The notes below the pieces were generated by a model. It had not been told where the DNA came from. It was given only the letters and a program-made list of their open reading frames with translations, and ran no database searches. Position numbers and translations under genes: made by a program. This document shows, one piece after another, positions 45,163 through 55,015 of a stretch of DNA of 64,000 nucleotides. Each line of letters opens with the position of its first letter. The first letter of the stretch is position 1. This DNA comes from an uncultured Mycoplasmatota bacterium (lineage in GTDB: Bacteria > Bacillota_I > Bacilli_A > RF39 > UBA660), in assembly GCA_900553395.1 (NCBI GenBank), contig USDJ01000006.1, positions 1 to 64,000 of the forward strand, written 5' to 3'.

Positions 45163-47661
45163 CTAGTTCATTTTGTCTTTTTCTAATTTAAATATTATAT
45201 TAGCTAATTTAGAATTGAATCTTTTTAAATAAATATTTTTTAAGGTAAACTTTTTAATATATTTATTATTTTTATAATTTGGGAACTTCTCATTAACTTT
45301 ATTAATTACGTATATAACACCTTTATCAAATTCTTCTTTATTTTTTGTTTTAGCTAATCTTTTAATAAAAGTGCCATATAAATATCTAACATAAGAATAT
45401 TCTATTTCATCTAAATAGTTGGTATACTTTTTGTTGCTATTATATAACTCGGCAATACCATCAAGATTTTCAATTAATTGATATAACTTCTTATCATATA
45501 CATAAGTAAGTGAACCCTCGTGTTGAATGTAATAATATAGTGTTTCATCTACTGAGCCAATTGACTTTGCTATTGGAAAAACCCTATATAGAAATTCAAC
45601 ATCTTCACAAAAATTTGATCCAACTTTAAATTTAATGTTTTTCAAAATAGTTTTTCGATATATTTTGTTCCATATAACGTGATATGACGAAATTAATGCA
45701 TTTCTTTTTACATATTCATAATTGTCTAAAGTAGCACTAATTCCACAGGAAACTGTTTTTTCTTTGCTTGGATATACCATCAAAGCATTACAAGCAACAA
45801 TATCTAGATCATCATTCTTTGCTTTTTCATATAGTTTTCCGTACATAGTACTGTCCACATAATCATCCGAATCAACAAATCCAATGTACTCTCCTGTTGC
45901 TAAAGATAATCCAACGTTTCGTGCGTTTGAAACTCCACCATTTGTTATATGTTTTACAATGATATTTGAATATTTATTAGAATAATCATCTAAGATTTTT
46001 CCACTTCCGTCTTTAGAGCCATCGTCAATAGCAATTATTTGTAAACTGTCCATCTCTTGATTTACTAAACTATCTAGACATTTAGATATATACTTTTCAG
46101 AATTATAAACAGGAACAATTACACTAACCTTTATTTTTTTATTATTTTTACTTTCTTTTCCATTATTTTTCATAACATATTTCTCCTTATCATGTCTTAC
46201 AAAATGCAATAAATATCCACAGATAAAACCTAAAATAATTGTAACAACAAGTTCATCTAAAACGTGTCCACTATAAAATGAAATTCCAATACAAACATAA
46301 ATAGAAATACATAAAACAGCAATCTTAAATCTTAATCTTTTTCTATATAGCATATATATAGCTGCATATGTAGCAATTAATATATAAGGAAGAAGAAATA
46401 ATATTACTCCAAATATTCCTATAGTATAATAATGAACCGTAAAATCACTTTCTATGTATATCTTTGCATTTCTATATCTGGAATATCCCATTCCAAAATA
46501 CTTATCTAATGGATTGCTATTTAATTCATAGATTCTCTTAGTTATTAATTTTTCTAAATTTCTATTACCTCCCCTTTCACTATATGGTAAATCCATTGTA
46601 TCTATCCAGAACTGGACATCATTTTCATATGGATATAATTCTAATATATATTCTGAAGGTATTGAAAAATAATTAGCATAATTTTTAACAAAATTATTTT
46701 TGTCAGTATCTGATTCTAAATTTTTACGTTCAAGTAAAATATCTTCTCTTCCCTCGATATCACTTTCTATTTTCTCATAATCGTTAAAATTTTTTCTTAA
46801 TGTTAGGGGGGAGAAACTCATAACTATCACTAATATTAAAAGACTCGCAACATATATGGCTATATTTTTTACTATAAACTTAAAATTTTCCTTTTTAAAA
46901 ATAATGAAGAATAACCAAGAAATTAACATACAAAGCGCTACTAAAAGCCATCCATATGTTGAAACTCTTGTTCCTAACATAATCATTGAAATGGCAAGAC
47001 AAACACTTGAAATATAGGATAATTTATCAGAAAATCTAATCGCATAATATATATTAATTGGTAATAGTAGCATAAGAACTGCACTAATTTGATTTGCCAT
47101 ATAGAAAAATCCTTTTGAAGCAAGATCTTCAAATTGATAACTATTATTTAAAAACCAATCAAATATATTTCCTGATATAAATCCAGTTCCATATGATTTC
47201 AAAGAAATCTTAAATATGTTTGTAATAATAATTTCAAGTGAAAAAATAAGTGATACTATAACAATACTCTTTTTAAAAGTATCTTCTTTTATATTTGATT
47301 TATAAGTTATATACGCAATTGTAAAAGGTAATATGAGCCTTAAGTAATAAAAGAACTCTGTAACATATGAAAAAGTCATTGTTTCTAGAATAGCACTATC
47401 GAATTTTAAAGAATTGTATATATGAAAAGCCATATATACTAAAAGCAAAAACAAATATATTAATATAAAAACTTTTTCTTTTTTTTCAAGCTTAACTTTC
47501 AAAATAATTAAGATTAACATAATAAAGCAAAAAGCAACTCTAATTATTGTTGAAGGTGAAAACTTTAAGATTTTAGTTACTGATGGAGAAAAAAGCAAAT
47601 AAAAATCTAAAAATGGTTGTAATATTATAAAAATTAATAATGCTCTGTCTATTTTTTTCAT
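45163..47661 (-). CDS. Fusion: O-antigen polymerase/ligase-like membrane domain + GT2 glycosyltransferase
   Basis: An 832-aa protein. Residues 1-490 contain about 12 helices with a large extracellular loop (about 285-400) as in Wzy/WaaL-type proteins. Residues 505-832 are a GT2 domain: VSVIVPVYNSEKYISKCLDS, IIAIDDGSKDGSG, GFVDSDDYV (DxD-type site) and NFCEDVEFLYRVFP. So one chain combines a cytoplasmic sugar transferase with an extracytoplasmic polymerase or ligase. The GT2 part resembles the separate GT2 gene at 48842-49795, suggesting a duplication followed by fusion. Confidence 0.85.
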   Translation of the reverse strand: MKKIDRALLIFIILQPFLDFYLLFSPSVTKILKFSPSTIIRVAFCFIMLILIILKVKLEKKEKVFILIYLFLLLVYMAFHIYNSLKFDSAILETMTFSYVTEFFYYLRLILPFTIAYITYKSNIKEDTFKKSIVIVSLIFSLEIIITNIFKISLKSYGTGFISGNIFDWFLNNSYQFEDLASKGFFYMANQISAVLMLLLPINIYYAIRFSDKLSYISSVCLAISMIMLGTRVSTYGWLLVALCMLISWLFFIIFKKENFKFIVKNIAIYVASLLILVIVMSFSPLTLRKNFNDYEKIESDIEGREDILLERKNLESDTDKNNFVKNYANYFSIPSEYILELYPYENDVQFWIDTMDLPYSERGGNRNLEKLITKRIYELNSNPLDKYFGMGYSRYRNAKIYIESDFTVHYYTIGIFGVILFLLPYILIATYAAIYMLYRKRLRFKIAVLCISIYVCIGISFYSGHVLDELVVTIILGFICGYLLHFVRHDKEKYVMKNNGKESKNNKKIKVSVIVPVYNSEKYISKCLDSLVNQEMDSLQIIAIDDGSKDGSGKILDDYSNKYSNIIVKHITNGGVSNARNVGLSLATGEYIGFVDSDDYVDSTMYGKLYEKAKNDDLDIVACNALMVYPSKEKTVSCGISATLDNYEYVKRNALISSYHVIWNKIYRKTILKNIKFKVGSNFCEDVEFLYRVFPIAKSIGSVDETLYYYIQHEGSLTYVYDKKLYQLIENLDGIAELYNSNKKYTNYLDEIEYSYVRYLYGTFIKRLAKTKNKEEFDKGVIYVINKVNEKFPNYKNNKYIKKFTLKNIYLKRFNSKLANIIFKLEKDKMN

Positions 47662-47673
47662 TTTTCCTTCCTT

Positions 47674-48849
47674 CTATCTAAATAAATCTTCTATTTTTTT
47701 TATTATAATCATGTTATTTTTATTATAATCATAATTCTCTAAATTTTTCTTATATTTATTTAAAACATCTAAATTATTTAATATAAATTTTAATCCTTGA
47801 TAAAGGCCATCAGCACTATTTTCTACTATCTTTCCATTTTTATCATTATCGATTAATTCAAAAGTAGCTGAATTACTGGTAGCTAATACAGGTACCTTAA
47901 GTGTCATAGCTTCTACTATAACCAAACCGAAAGTTTCAAAAAATGAAGATAAAATAAATAAGTCTGAATTTATTATTTTTGAATACGGATTACTAGTCTC
48001 ACCCATTAATTTAAATTTTTCATTTAATCCAAGATTATCAATTTTTAATAGCAAATTTTCTTTTTCTGGTCCATCTCCATATATTTTGAATTCAACATTT
48101 TCAATTAAATTTTCTTTTTCTAACTTTGAGACTGCCTCTAATAATCTATCATATCCTTTTATTTTATGAAGTCTACCTACTGATATAAATCGAAGTTTAT
48201 CATTTTTATCAATTTGTACTTCCTCTTTTACTTTCTCTTTAATTCTATCTATATTTACCAAATTATTTATAACTTCACATTTGTCTTCTAAATGATAAAT
48301 ATTATTAAAATCGTCCATTACGCCTTTTGATACAGCAATTATTTTATTAAATTTGGATAATATTTTTTTAAATAGCCTTTTATATTTGGCATTCGAATTC
48401 ATCGACCTATAATTGTAATGAAGCCAATGAATTTTGGTTTTACAGTCACCAAATCCAACAAAAAGAGCTGTAAATCCATCTTTAAAAGCAATTTCAACGT
48501 CATAATCATCTTTTAATATTTTTTTTCTTTCACGCTTTATTCTATATTTTATTATACCAGTTTTCATGCTTAAAACTAATCTTATTTTCTTTAATATTAA
48601 TGATATATTCTTAGTTTTTAAAACTTCTTTTAAGGTTAAATCTATAGTTTCAAAATAACTAGTACCATATATTAAATTAACATCATCTGGTAAATTCTCT
48701 AATCTATTTCCATTATTGTGTAAGCATAATATATCAAACTTTAAATTTTTTCTATCAATCATGAACATCATATCTTCTAAAAGTATAGATACTCCACCCA
48801 TTTTTCGCTCATCAACTACAATTAGAATTTTTTTCACAGTACTAATCAC
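47674..48849 (-). CDS. Glycosyltransferase, GT4 family
   Basis: A 391-aa GT-B enzyme. The N-terminal half has KMGGVSILLEDMMFMID and IHWLHYNYRSMN. The C-terminal half has RFISVGRLHKIKGYDRLLEAV and the donor-site segment ILSSFFETFGLVIVEAM (about 298-314). It overlaps the upstream GT2 gene by 8 bp. It adds one sugar during repeat-unit or polymer synthesis in the cytoplasm; the sugar cannot be read from sequence. Confidence 0.92.
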   Translation of the reverse strand: MISTVKKILIVVDERKMGGVSILLEDMMFMIDRKNLKFDILCLHNNGNRLENLPDDVNLIYGTSYFETIDLTLKEVLKTKNISLILKKIRLVLSMKTGIIKYRIKRERKKILKDDYDVEIAFKDGFTALFVGFGDCKTKIHWLHYNYRSMNSNAKYKRLFKKILSKFNKIIAVSKGVMDDFNNIYHLEDKCEVINNLVNIDRIKEKVKEEVQIDKNDKLRFISVGRLHKIKGYDRLLEAVSKLEKENLIENVEFKIYGDGPEKENLLLKIDNLGLNEKFKLMGETSNPYSKIINSDLFILSSFFETFGLVIVEAMTLKVPVLATSNSATFELIDNDKNGKIVENSADGLYQGLKFILNNLDVLNKYKKNLENYDYNKNNMIIIKKIEDLFR

Positions 48850-49795
48850 TTCCCCTCAATAAAAGTTTTAATAATTTATATTTTTTATTATAAATCAAAT
48901 CACAAATTATTTTATATTTTATAGATTGTGATTTATAATACTTATTTTTTTTCCAGTTAGGAAAGTCTTCTCTAACAATTTTGACCACTCTATCAAGATC
49001 AAGAAAAGCAGAAAATTTTAAAAATCTAAGTGATGACGCATGTAGTAAATGTTCAATATATATCCATTCTATTTCTTCATTATACTTCTTATCACTATTA
49101 AAATATTTTTTTAAATTTTCTAGTGCAATAAAAATATGTGTCAATTTTTCGTTATATTGTGTTTGGTTCATTGTTGAACCATTTCTAACTAAATAATAAT
49201 ATAATTTTTCGTTAACAAATGAAATTTTTGATGCGAACAATCCCCAGGCTGGTACAACTGCAATATCTTCATAAGCTCTAATAGTTGGAAAATAAAGTTT
49301 ATTATTTTTCAAAATATCTAGTTTAACAATTTTAAAGCAAGGTCCTGATTGATTAACTATGAAATTCTTATTACAATCCGCCACAAATTCTTTTTTGATA
49401 TTATTACTTAGTATATTATAACTTTCATCAACAATATTATAATTACATACAACTATATCAGAATTGTCTAAAATAGATTTATTGTAAAGCTTTTTACATA
49501 TCTCAAAATCTACATAATCATCCGAATCAACAAACATAACAAATATTCCGTTCGAATTTTTTATACCCAAATTTCTCGCTGAAGCTTGACCAGCATTGTT
49601 TTGAGATAAGACTACAATTCTTTTATCTTTCTTTAAATATTTGTTTATTATTTGTTCAGAGTTATCCGTACTACCATCGTTAACTAAAATAATTTCTATA
49701 TCTTTTAATGTTTGATTTACCAAACTATTCAAACATTTATCCAAATACTTTTCCATATTATAAACAGGTACAATTATACTTATCTTGGGTTTCAT
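48842..49795 (-). CDS. Glycosyltransferase, GT2 family
   Basis: A 317-aa GT-A enzyme: IIVPVYNMEKYLDKCLNSL, IIL-VNDGSTDNSE, FVDSDDYVD (about 90-98) and RAYEDIAVVPAW (about 168-179). Its C-terminal 100 residues are helical and basic, without membrane helices. It lies 9 bp downstream of the flippase-TagF fusion. It is similar to the GT2 domain of the polymerase fusion downstream. Confidence 0.92.
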   Translation of the reverse strand: MKPKISIIVPVYNMEKYLDKCLNSLVNQTLKDIEIILVNDGSTDNSEQIINKYLKKDKRIVVLSQNNAGQASARNLGIKNSNGIFVMFVDSDDYVDFEICKKLYNKSILDNSDIVVCNYNIVDESYNILSNNIKKEFVADCNKNFIVNQSGPCFKIVKLDILKNNKLYFPTIRAYEDIAVVPAWGLFASKISFVNEKLYYYLVRNGSTMNQTQYNEKLTHIFIALENLKKYFNSDKKYNEEIEWIYIEHLLHASSLRFLKFSAFLDLDRVVKIVREDFPNWKKNKYYKSQSIKYKIICDLIYNKKYKLLKLLLRGSD

Positions 49796-49804
49796 TTTAA
49801 CTCC

Positions 49805-52429
49805 TTATTTCAAAATGTTTTTCATAATAAATTCATATAGACGCTTAGCAGAATTACCATCTAAATGCGTATGATATTTTTTTAATTCTTCTTCATATTT
49901 TTCTTTATTATAATTATTATTTTTTAGATTTTTCAAATATTTTAGAAAATCTTTTTCATTATAAATATGTTCACCACTTATTATCTCATCATAATTTTCG
50001 CAACTAAGATATTTCTTATAGTAATCATAATCATCTAGTGTTACTCCGATCATATTTCTTTTAAGTAAATAATCAAAATATACTGATGAATAGTCAGTTA
50101 TTAACGAATCAGTTCCACTTAAAAATTCATATAAATCTACTCCTAAATCCTGCAAATCAGCATCTAGAATTATTCTAAAATTAGATAATTTTTCATTAGT
50201 CAAACTGCTTATATCTTGTGCTGGATGAGGTTTTAAATATATATATATATTATTTTTAATCAAATATTCATCTAATTCTTTTAGTTTCTCTAAATTATCA
50301 TAGATAGGTATTAATGTATCACTTATATTTATTTCTTTTATATTCTTATGTTTTCTATAAGTTGGTAACCACAATACCAATTTACAATTTTGTTGCAAAT
50401 TTAATTTTTTCTTTATGTCTATATTTTTAAACAATGAGTCATTCCTTGCAAATCCAAAATCTCTAAATTTATCTACAGAATTATTAAACTTTTCAGCCAA
50501 GAATTCAAAGAAATAATTTCCAGGAAGTATAAAATAATCTGCTACACCACATTGACTTAAATATTCATCTACCTTTTTATAGCCTATACCGTGCAACAAA
50601 TGAATTCTCGTTTGATTAATATGCTTTTTGTGAACATATTTATTACAATCTATTATTAATTTAGCACTATAGTTATAGTAGATTGTCTTTATTTTTTCGA
50701 ATGGAGTTTTTGGAAATAATTTTACAAATTTAACGTTTTTTATATTGTAATCCTTAAATTTTTTAGGATTATCAACAAACCATATAAGCTTGTATTTATC
50801 ATTTAACTTTTTCTTTAGAAAGTAATTATAAACTGCTAAAGAATTATCAGACATATCAGGATTACTTTCAAATATAATATAGTTTTTTACTAATAGTTTT
50901 GGATATTTTTGATAGATTATTTTTTTTATTGACTGTCTAAAGCTCTTTTTATCATCATGAGTAAAAAATAACAAATAGATAACAAATAAATAACCTAAGG
51001 AATATATTACACAAAAGGTAAATAATAATATCCAACTAGTTATATTTATTTTTGTAAAGTACAAAATTGCTTTAAATATTATGGTGTATATAGAAGTTGC
51101 AAAAGTAATTCTTATAATATTCTTAAAATAAGTAATAACATCTATATTAACTTTTTTGTAATAATATATATTTATTATTATAATATTTCCTAATAAAAGT
51201 GAAGCAGAACTACCTATAGCAGCACCAATTGCGCCAAATCTTTTTGATAAAGGTATTGTTATAATAACATTTAAAAGCGCCACAAACAAATATACTACAG
51301 ACCTAAATTTATGCTTATTTTTTGCTTGACATATTGAAATTGCTGTATTTTGTGTCAAGGGTATAGTAGATGGAATTAAAATAATCAAGGCTATATAATA
51401 CGCATTAACATAATCAGCTCCACCCCATAATGTAACAAATGCTTTACCAAACAAAATAAATCCAAATAAAACTAAAAACATTACAATCATTTGAATTTTC
51501 GAAATTTTGTTAAAAAAAGTAGAAACTTCATCATCAGAATTCTTCTTCTCAACCATTGAAACAATTTTTGGTAAACATACACCACTAATTGCTGTTGACA
51601 TCTGTTCATACATTGTTCTAATCTGAGTAAATAAACCATATACTGCAACAACTGCTGTGCCGCATACTGCACCCAAAATTATTTGATCTGTATTGTTATA
51701 TATACTATCAACAATCATAGCTAAAAATATGAAAAATGAATATGTAAATATCTCTTTAAAATATTTAAAGCAACTTTTGCTTATCTTAAATCTCATATCT
51801 AGCTTAACTATACAGTAATAAGCATTAATTAAGTTAATTGCTAAATTAAAAGCACTCATTAAAATCACTACAACAATTGCATTTGCACCATTAAATAATG
51901 CATAAATTAAACTTATAGGATATAAAATTGCTTTAACAGTAAGTAAGCCTTTTTGAAAGGCAAACTTTTCTGACGAAATAATGTAACTGCCAAACACACT
52001 GAGTGGAAATGCTATAGCAACATTAACAACCAATATCAAGATTATTATCCTAGCCGAATTCAACTCACTTGCAGTGAACTTTTGACCGAATAACAACCCA
52101 ACATTTTTATATAACAATACACCAATCAAAAGAGAAACTACGCAAATAATTAAATAGGAAATTAAAAACAAGCCATTTATTTCATTTTCTTCCTCTTTTT
52201 TTTCTAGTGACTTATATTTGGATGTGTATCTAATCATAGAATTACCAAACCCTAAATCCAACATAGATAAATAAGACATTATTGATAAAGCTATTGTATA
52301 TAATCCATATTCACTTTTTCCCAAGCATTTAATTAAAAATGGAGTATATATAAATGTCATAATGGTGTTTACAAATATATACACATATGACATAATAACT
52401 CCAAGTTTTCTTTGATTTTTCAACTTCAT
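49805..52429 (-). CDS. Fusion: Wzx-type flippase + CDP-glycerol glycerophosphotransferase (TagB/TagF-like)
   Basis: An 874-aa protein. Residues 1-485 form a 12-14 helix polysaccharide flippase (YTPFLIKCLGKSEYGLYTIA, LSMLDLGFGNSMIRYTSKY). Residues 500-874 are a TagF-like transferase: NYIIFESNPDMSDNSLAVYN, IDCNKYVHKK, HLLHGIGYKK, WLPTYRK and SLITDYSSVYFDYLLKRN, the last holding the conserved Ser/Asp of the CDP-glycerol site. CDP-glycerol would come from the cytidylyltransferase encoded just upstream. Joining polymer extension or capping to the export step is unusual. The start is uncertain among GTG 52432, ATG 52429 and TTG 52423. Confidence 0.85.
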   Translation of the reverse strand: MKLKNQRKLGVIMSYVYIFVNTIMTFIYTPFLIKCLGKSEYGLYTIALSIMSYLSMLDLGFGNSMIRYTSKYKSLEKKEEENEINGLFLISYLIICVVSLLIGVLLYKNVGLLFGQKFTASELNSARIIILILVVNVAIAFPLSVFGSYIISSEKFAFQKGLLTVKAILYPISLIYALFNGANAIVVVILMSAFNLAINLINAYYCIVKLDMRFKISKSCFKYFKEIFTYSFFIFLAMIVDSIYNNTDQIILGAVCGTAVVAVYGLFTQIRTMYEQMSTAISGVCLPKIVSMVEKKNSDDEVSTFFNKISKIQMIVMFLVLFGFILFGKAFVTLWGGADYVNAYYIALIILIPSTIPLTQNTAISICQAKNKHKFRSVVYLFVALLNVIITIPLSKRFGAIGAAIGSSASLLLGNIIIINIYYYKKVNIDVITYFKNIIRITFATSIYTIIFKAILYFTKINITSWILLFTFCVIYSLGYLFVIYLLFFTHDDKKSFRQSIKKIIYQKYPKLLVKNYIIFESNPDMSDNSLAVYNYFLKKKLNDKYKLIWFVDNPKKFKDYNIKNVKFVKLFPKTPFEKIKTIYYNYSAKLIIDCNKYVHKKHINQTRIHLLHGIGYKKVDEYLSQCGVADYFILPGNYFFEFLAEKFNNSVDKFRDFGFARNDSLFKNIDIKKKLNLQQNCKLVLWLPTYRKHKNIKEINISDTLIPIYDNLEKLKELDEYLIKNNIYIYLKPHPAQDISSLTNEKLSNFRIILDADLQDLGVDLYEFLSGTDSLITDYSSVYFDYLLKRNMIGVTLDDYDYYKKYLSCENYDEIISGEHIYNEKDFLKYLKNLKNNNYNKEKYEEELKKYHTHLDGNSAKRLYEFIMKNILK

Positions 52430-52435
52430 CACCTA

Positions 52436-53191
52436 CTATTTATTAATTTCAAAATCATAATTTATAAATTGATCTAAGCTTAAATTCTTATCGTCTATAT
52501 AGTAATCAGCATTTGGTTTTCCGAATCTAATCTCATCATATTTAACATTGTTTTTTTCCATCCAGTTTTTAGTAACATTTAAATATTTTTTTTCTATTAA
52601 TTCTATATTATTGCCACAACTATTTTGTCCACGTGCTGTAAATAATATTATTCGCCATCCTTTATCATGCAACTCGTTTATTTTTTTTATAACATCAGGA
52701 TTAGGAATAGAATTTTCAAAATCTCTATTAATAGTAAAATTGATTGTATCATCTATATCTACAACAATAGTGTTATAAACTTTTGAATTTGATTTAGTGC
52801 TCTCCTTTATAATTTTTTTAGCCCTAGTAGTTGAGACATTAGGTGTTCTTTCAATAAATTTCACTTCACAGTATTCTTCAATATTAACTATATCAGGATA
52901 ACCTTTATAATCGCTACCTATTGCAAATATATCAACATTTTCTTTTTTTAGTATCTCAAATTTGTCTTCTTGCTTATCTATTGGAACAACCTCATCTACA
53001 AATCTTATTGATTTAAGCATTTCTTTTCTTTGTTCATATGAATATGCTACAATTTTTCCACTTTTAGCAACACAAGAATCTGTATTGAGTCCAACCACAA
53101 GGTAATCACCCATTTTTTTTGCTCTTTCTAAAAGTTTAATATGTCCTATATGCATAATATCGAATGTTCCAGTTGTCATTACTTTTATCAT
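52436..53191 (-). CDS. Fusion: glycerol-3-phosphate cytidylyltransferase (TagD-like) + HAD-type domain
   Basis: A 251-aa protein. Residues 1-130 closely follow TagD: TTGTFDIMHIGHIKLLERAK (HxGH motif), RKEMLKSIRFVDEVVPID and IERTPNVSTTRAKK with the RTxxxSTT motif. Residues 140-251 add a HAD-like domain (NTIVVDIDDTINF as motif 1, IILFTARGQNS as motif 2, KPNADYYIDDK as the distal acidic motif), like the small phosphatases of capsule loci. TagD makes CDP-glycerol, the donor for the TagF-like domain encoded next. The HAD part could act on a sugar or glycerol phosphate. It overlaps the tagO-like gene by 4 bp (ATGA). Confidence 0.88.
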   Translation of the reverse strand: MIKVMTTGTFDIMHIGHIKLLERAKKMGDYLVVGLNTDSCVAKSGKIVAYSYEQRKEMLKSIRFVDEVVPIDKQEDKFEILKKENVDIFAIGSDYKGYPDIVNIEEYCEVKFIERTPNVSTTRAKKIIKESTKSNSKVYNTIVVDIDDTINFTINRDFENSIPNPDVIKKINELHDKGWRIILFTARGQNSCGNNIELIEKKYLNVTKNWMEKNNVKYDEIRFGKPNADYYIDDKNLSLDQFINYDFEINK

Positions 53192-54234
53192 TTAAAATTC
53201 CTCTCTTTCTTGTGATCAAATAATATATCCGTGCTAAAAACAAATAACATAAGGCTTATCATAAGTATTCCATATATTATATATCCAATTTCTTTATCTA
53301 CTAAAAGCCATATAATTGAAGCTACTGAAAATAAAGTAGTAATTAAATATATTATCAAAACTGTAGTCCTTATACTACAATTCCTTCTTAATAATTGATG
53401 ATGAAAATGACTCTTATCTGGAGTTCCAATACTTTCACCCTTTAATTTCCTTCTTATTATCGCACAAACAGTATCAAGAATTGGTACCACAAGTATGCAA
53501 AGAGGAATTATTATTGCTGACGTAAGAATTGTTTTAAATCCTAAAAGTGTTATAACAGAAATTATAAAGCCTAAAAACATAGAACCTGTATCTCCCATAA
53601 ATATCTTTGCTGGATAAAAATTATGAGCTAAAAATCCTAATGTTGAGCCTAACATTATAAATGTTATTACAACAGACAATCCAATTCTACCTTGATAATA
53701 AGCTATTATTCCTATAGTAAGGAAAAATATAGAGCTTATTCCACTTGCTAGCCCATCAAGCCCATCTATTAAATTCATACAATTAATACATCCCAAAATA
53801 AATAATATCGTAATGGGATATGCAAAAATTTTAAAGTCGATATAAAATCCTAAGAAACTTACGTCTCTTAAAAGTAAATTTCCATAAAATACTACTATAA
53901 TTGCAGCGAGTATTTGCCCTACTAGCTTATGCGAAGCTTTCAATGGCTTAATATCGTCCAATATCCCAGTTATAATTATAACAAAGCTTCCTATTAATAT
54001 AGAATTCATTATAGCTGTGTGCTCGCCAAAAATCATATAACCTAGCAAAAAACCAGAATATATACCAAGGCCACCCATTCTTGGCATAGGTTTAGTATGC
54101 ACTTTTCTTGCATTAGGTATATCTAATGCACCTACGTGAAAAGCTATCTTTTTTATTATAGGTATTATACTAACAACAAAAACAAATGGTATAAATACCA
54201 TACACAAAATTGTATTTAAGTTTATATTACTCAT
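53188..54234 (-). CDS. tagO: Undecaprenyl-phosphate sugar-1-phosphate transferase, TagO/WecA-like
   Basis: A 348-aa protein with about ten helices. It starts lipid-linked polymer synthesis by moving GlcNAc-1-phosphate from UDP-GlcNAc to undecaprenyl phosphate. Signature segments are RKVHTKPMPRMGGLGIY, the Asp-rich NLIDGLDGLASG, MGDTGSMFLGFI and the cytoplasmic HFHHQLLRR His motif. It is the first gene of the long operon, with a promoter 16 nt upstream of the start and GGTTGGTGG as ribosome site. Teichoic-type genes downstream favour the TagO assignment over WecA. Confidence 0.9.
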   Translation of the reverse strand: MSNINLNTILCMVFIPFVFVVSIIPIIKKIAFHVGALDIPNARKVHTKPMPRMGGLGIYSGFLLGYMIFGEHTAIMNSILIGSFVIIITGILDDIKPLKASHKLVGQILAAIIVVFYGNLLLRDVSFLGFYIDFKIFAYPITILFILGCINCMNLIDGLDGLASGISSIFFLTIGIIAYYQGRIGLSVVITFIMLGSTLGFLAHNFYPAKIFMGDTGSMFLGFIISVITLLGFKTILTSAIIIPLCILVVPILDTVCAIIRRKLKGESIGTPDKSHFHHQLLRRNCSIRTTVLIIYLITTLFSVASIIWLLVDKEIGYIIYGILMISLMLFVFSTDILFDHKKERNFK

Positions 54235-54249
54235 CTTACCACCAACCTA

Positions 54250-54277
54250 ATTATATCATATTTAAGCTTTTTTACAA
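54250..54277 (-). promoter_or_regulatory. Sigma-A promoter of the wall-polymer operon
   Basis: TTGTAA (54272-54277) and TATAAT (54250-54255) with a 16-nt spacer. Confidence 0.7.
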
Positions 54278-54369
54278 ATAATTTGACATCTTTTTCAATA
54301 ATTATTGCATATGTGATGTTAAATATTTATTTTTACAAGTAAATAAGTTATAATATTTATGGTGATAGT

Positions 54370-54990
54370 ATGAAAGATAAAAAGATAGATTTAAGTGGAA
54401 TTAAAGAAGACGATCTTGACAAAACTGCAAATTTTTACGACTTAATGTCAAGAAAAGAAAAAAGAAAAGCTAAAAAAAGTACTGAAGAAAATTCAGATAA
54501 TAAGCAAGTAAACAATGCCAATAATAAAGATAATGATATAGAAGAAATGATCAATGAAAAACGCAAAAGTACATCAGACTTATCTTCCAATATAAAAATC
54601 GCTAAAGAGGAAATTAAAAAAGGCGAATCTAAAAAAGATGAAAATCTTGGAAAAACTCAAATTTTAGAACTAACTAGGCAAATGAAGTTTAATTTTGAAG
54701 AAAAGAAAAAAGAAGTAAAAAATGAAAAGAAAAAAGGAATTTCAAAATTAAACATAATCGGCGAAGTAAACTTAATTTGTATTGGATATTATATATATTT
54801 ATTAATATTTACGAACTATCAGGATAAAGAACTAAATTATATGATAACAGGTGGAATAATAGTTATGCTTGTCTTACTTTTCGGATTATCTGTTGTCACT
54901 AAAAAAAAATTAAGTAAGGCTTTCATGGTATTAAACATAATTGCTATTATTAGTTTTATAGCATTTAATATATATTCATTGATGTATTAA
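54370..54990 (+). CDS. Charged N-terminus membrane protein of unknown function
   Basis: A 206-aa protein. Residues 1-130 are hydrophilic and very rich in Lys/Glu/Asn, probably disordered or coiled coil (RKEKRKAKKSTEENSDNKQ). Residues 133-206 form three short membrane helices. GGTGATAGT is the ribosome site and TATAAT at 54346-54351 a likely minus-10. It is divergent from the wall-polymer operon and shares a two-way terminator with the converging gene. I do not recognise a family. Confidence 0.7.
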   Translation: MKDKKIDLSGIKEDDLDKTANFYDLMSRKEKRKAKKSTEENSDNKQVNNANNKDNDIEEMINEKRKSTSDLSSNIKIAKEEIKKGESKKDENLGKTQILELTRQMKFNFEEKKKEVKNEKKKGISKLNIIGEVNLICIGYYIYLLIFTNYQDKELNYMITGGIIVMLVLLFGLSVVTKKKLSKAFMVLNIIAIISFIAFNIYSLMY

Positions 54991-54991
54991 A

Positions 54992-55014
54992 AAAATCTAG
55001 ATTAACTAGATTTT
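54992..55014. terminator. Bidirectional terminator
   Basis: AAAATCTAG (54992-55000) and CTAGATTTT (55006-55014) with A runs on the left and T runs on the right. It serves the two converging genes. Confidence 0.9.
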
Positions 55015-55015
55015 T

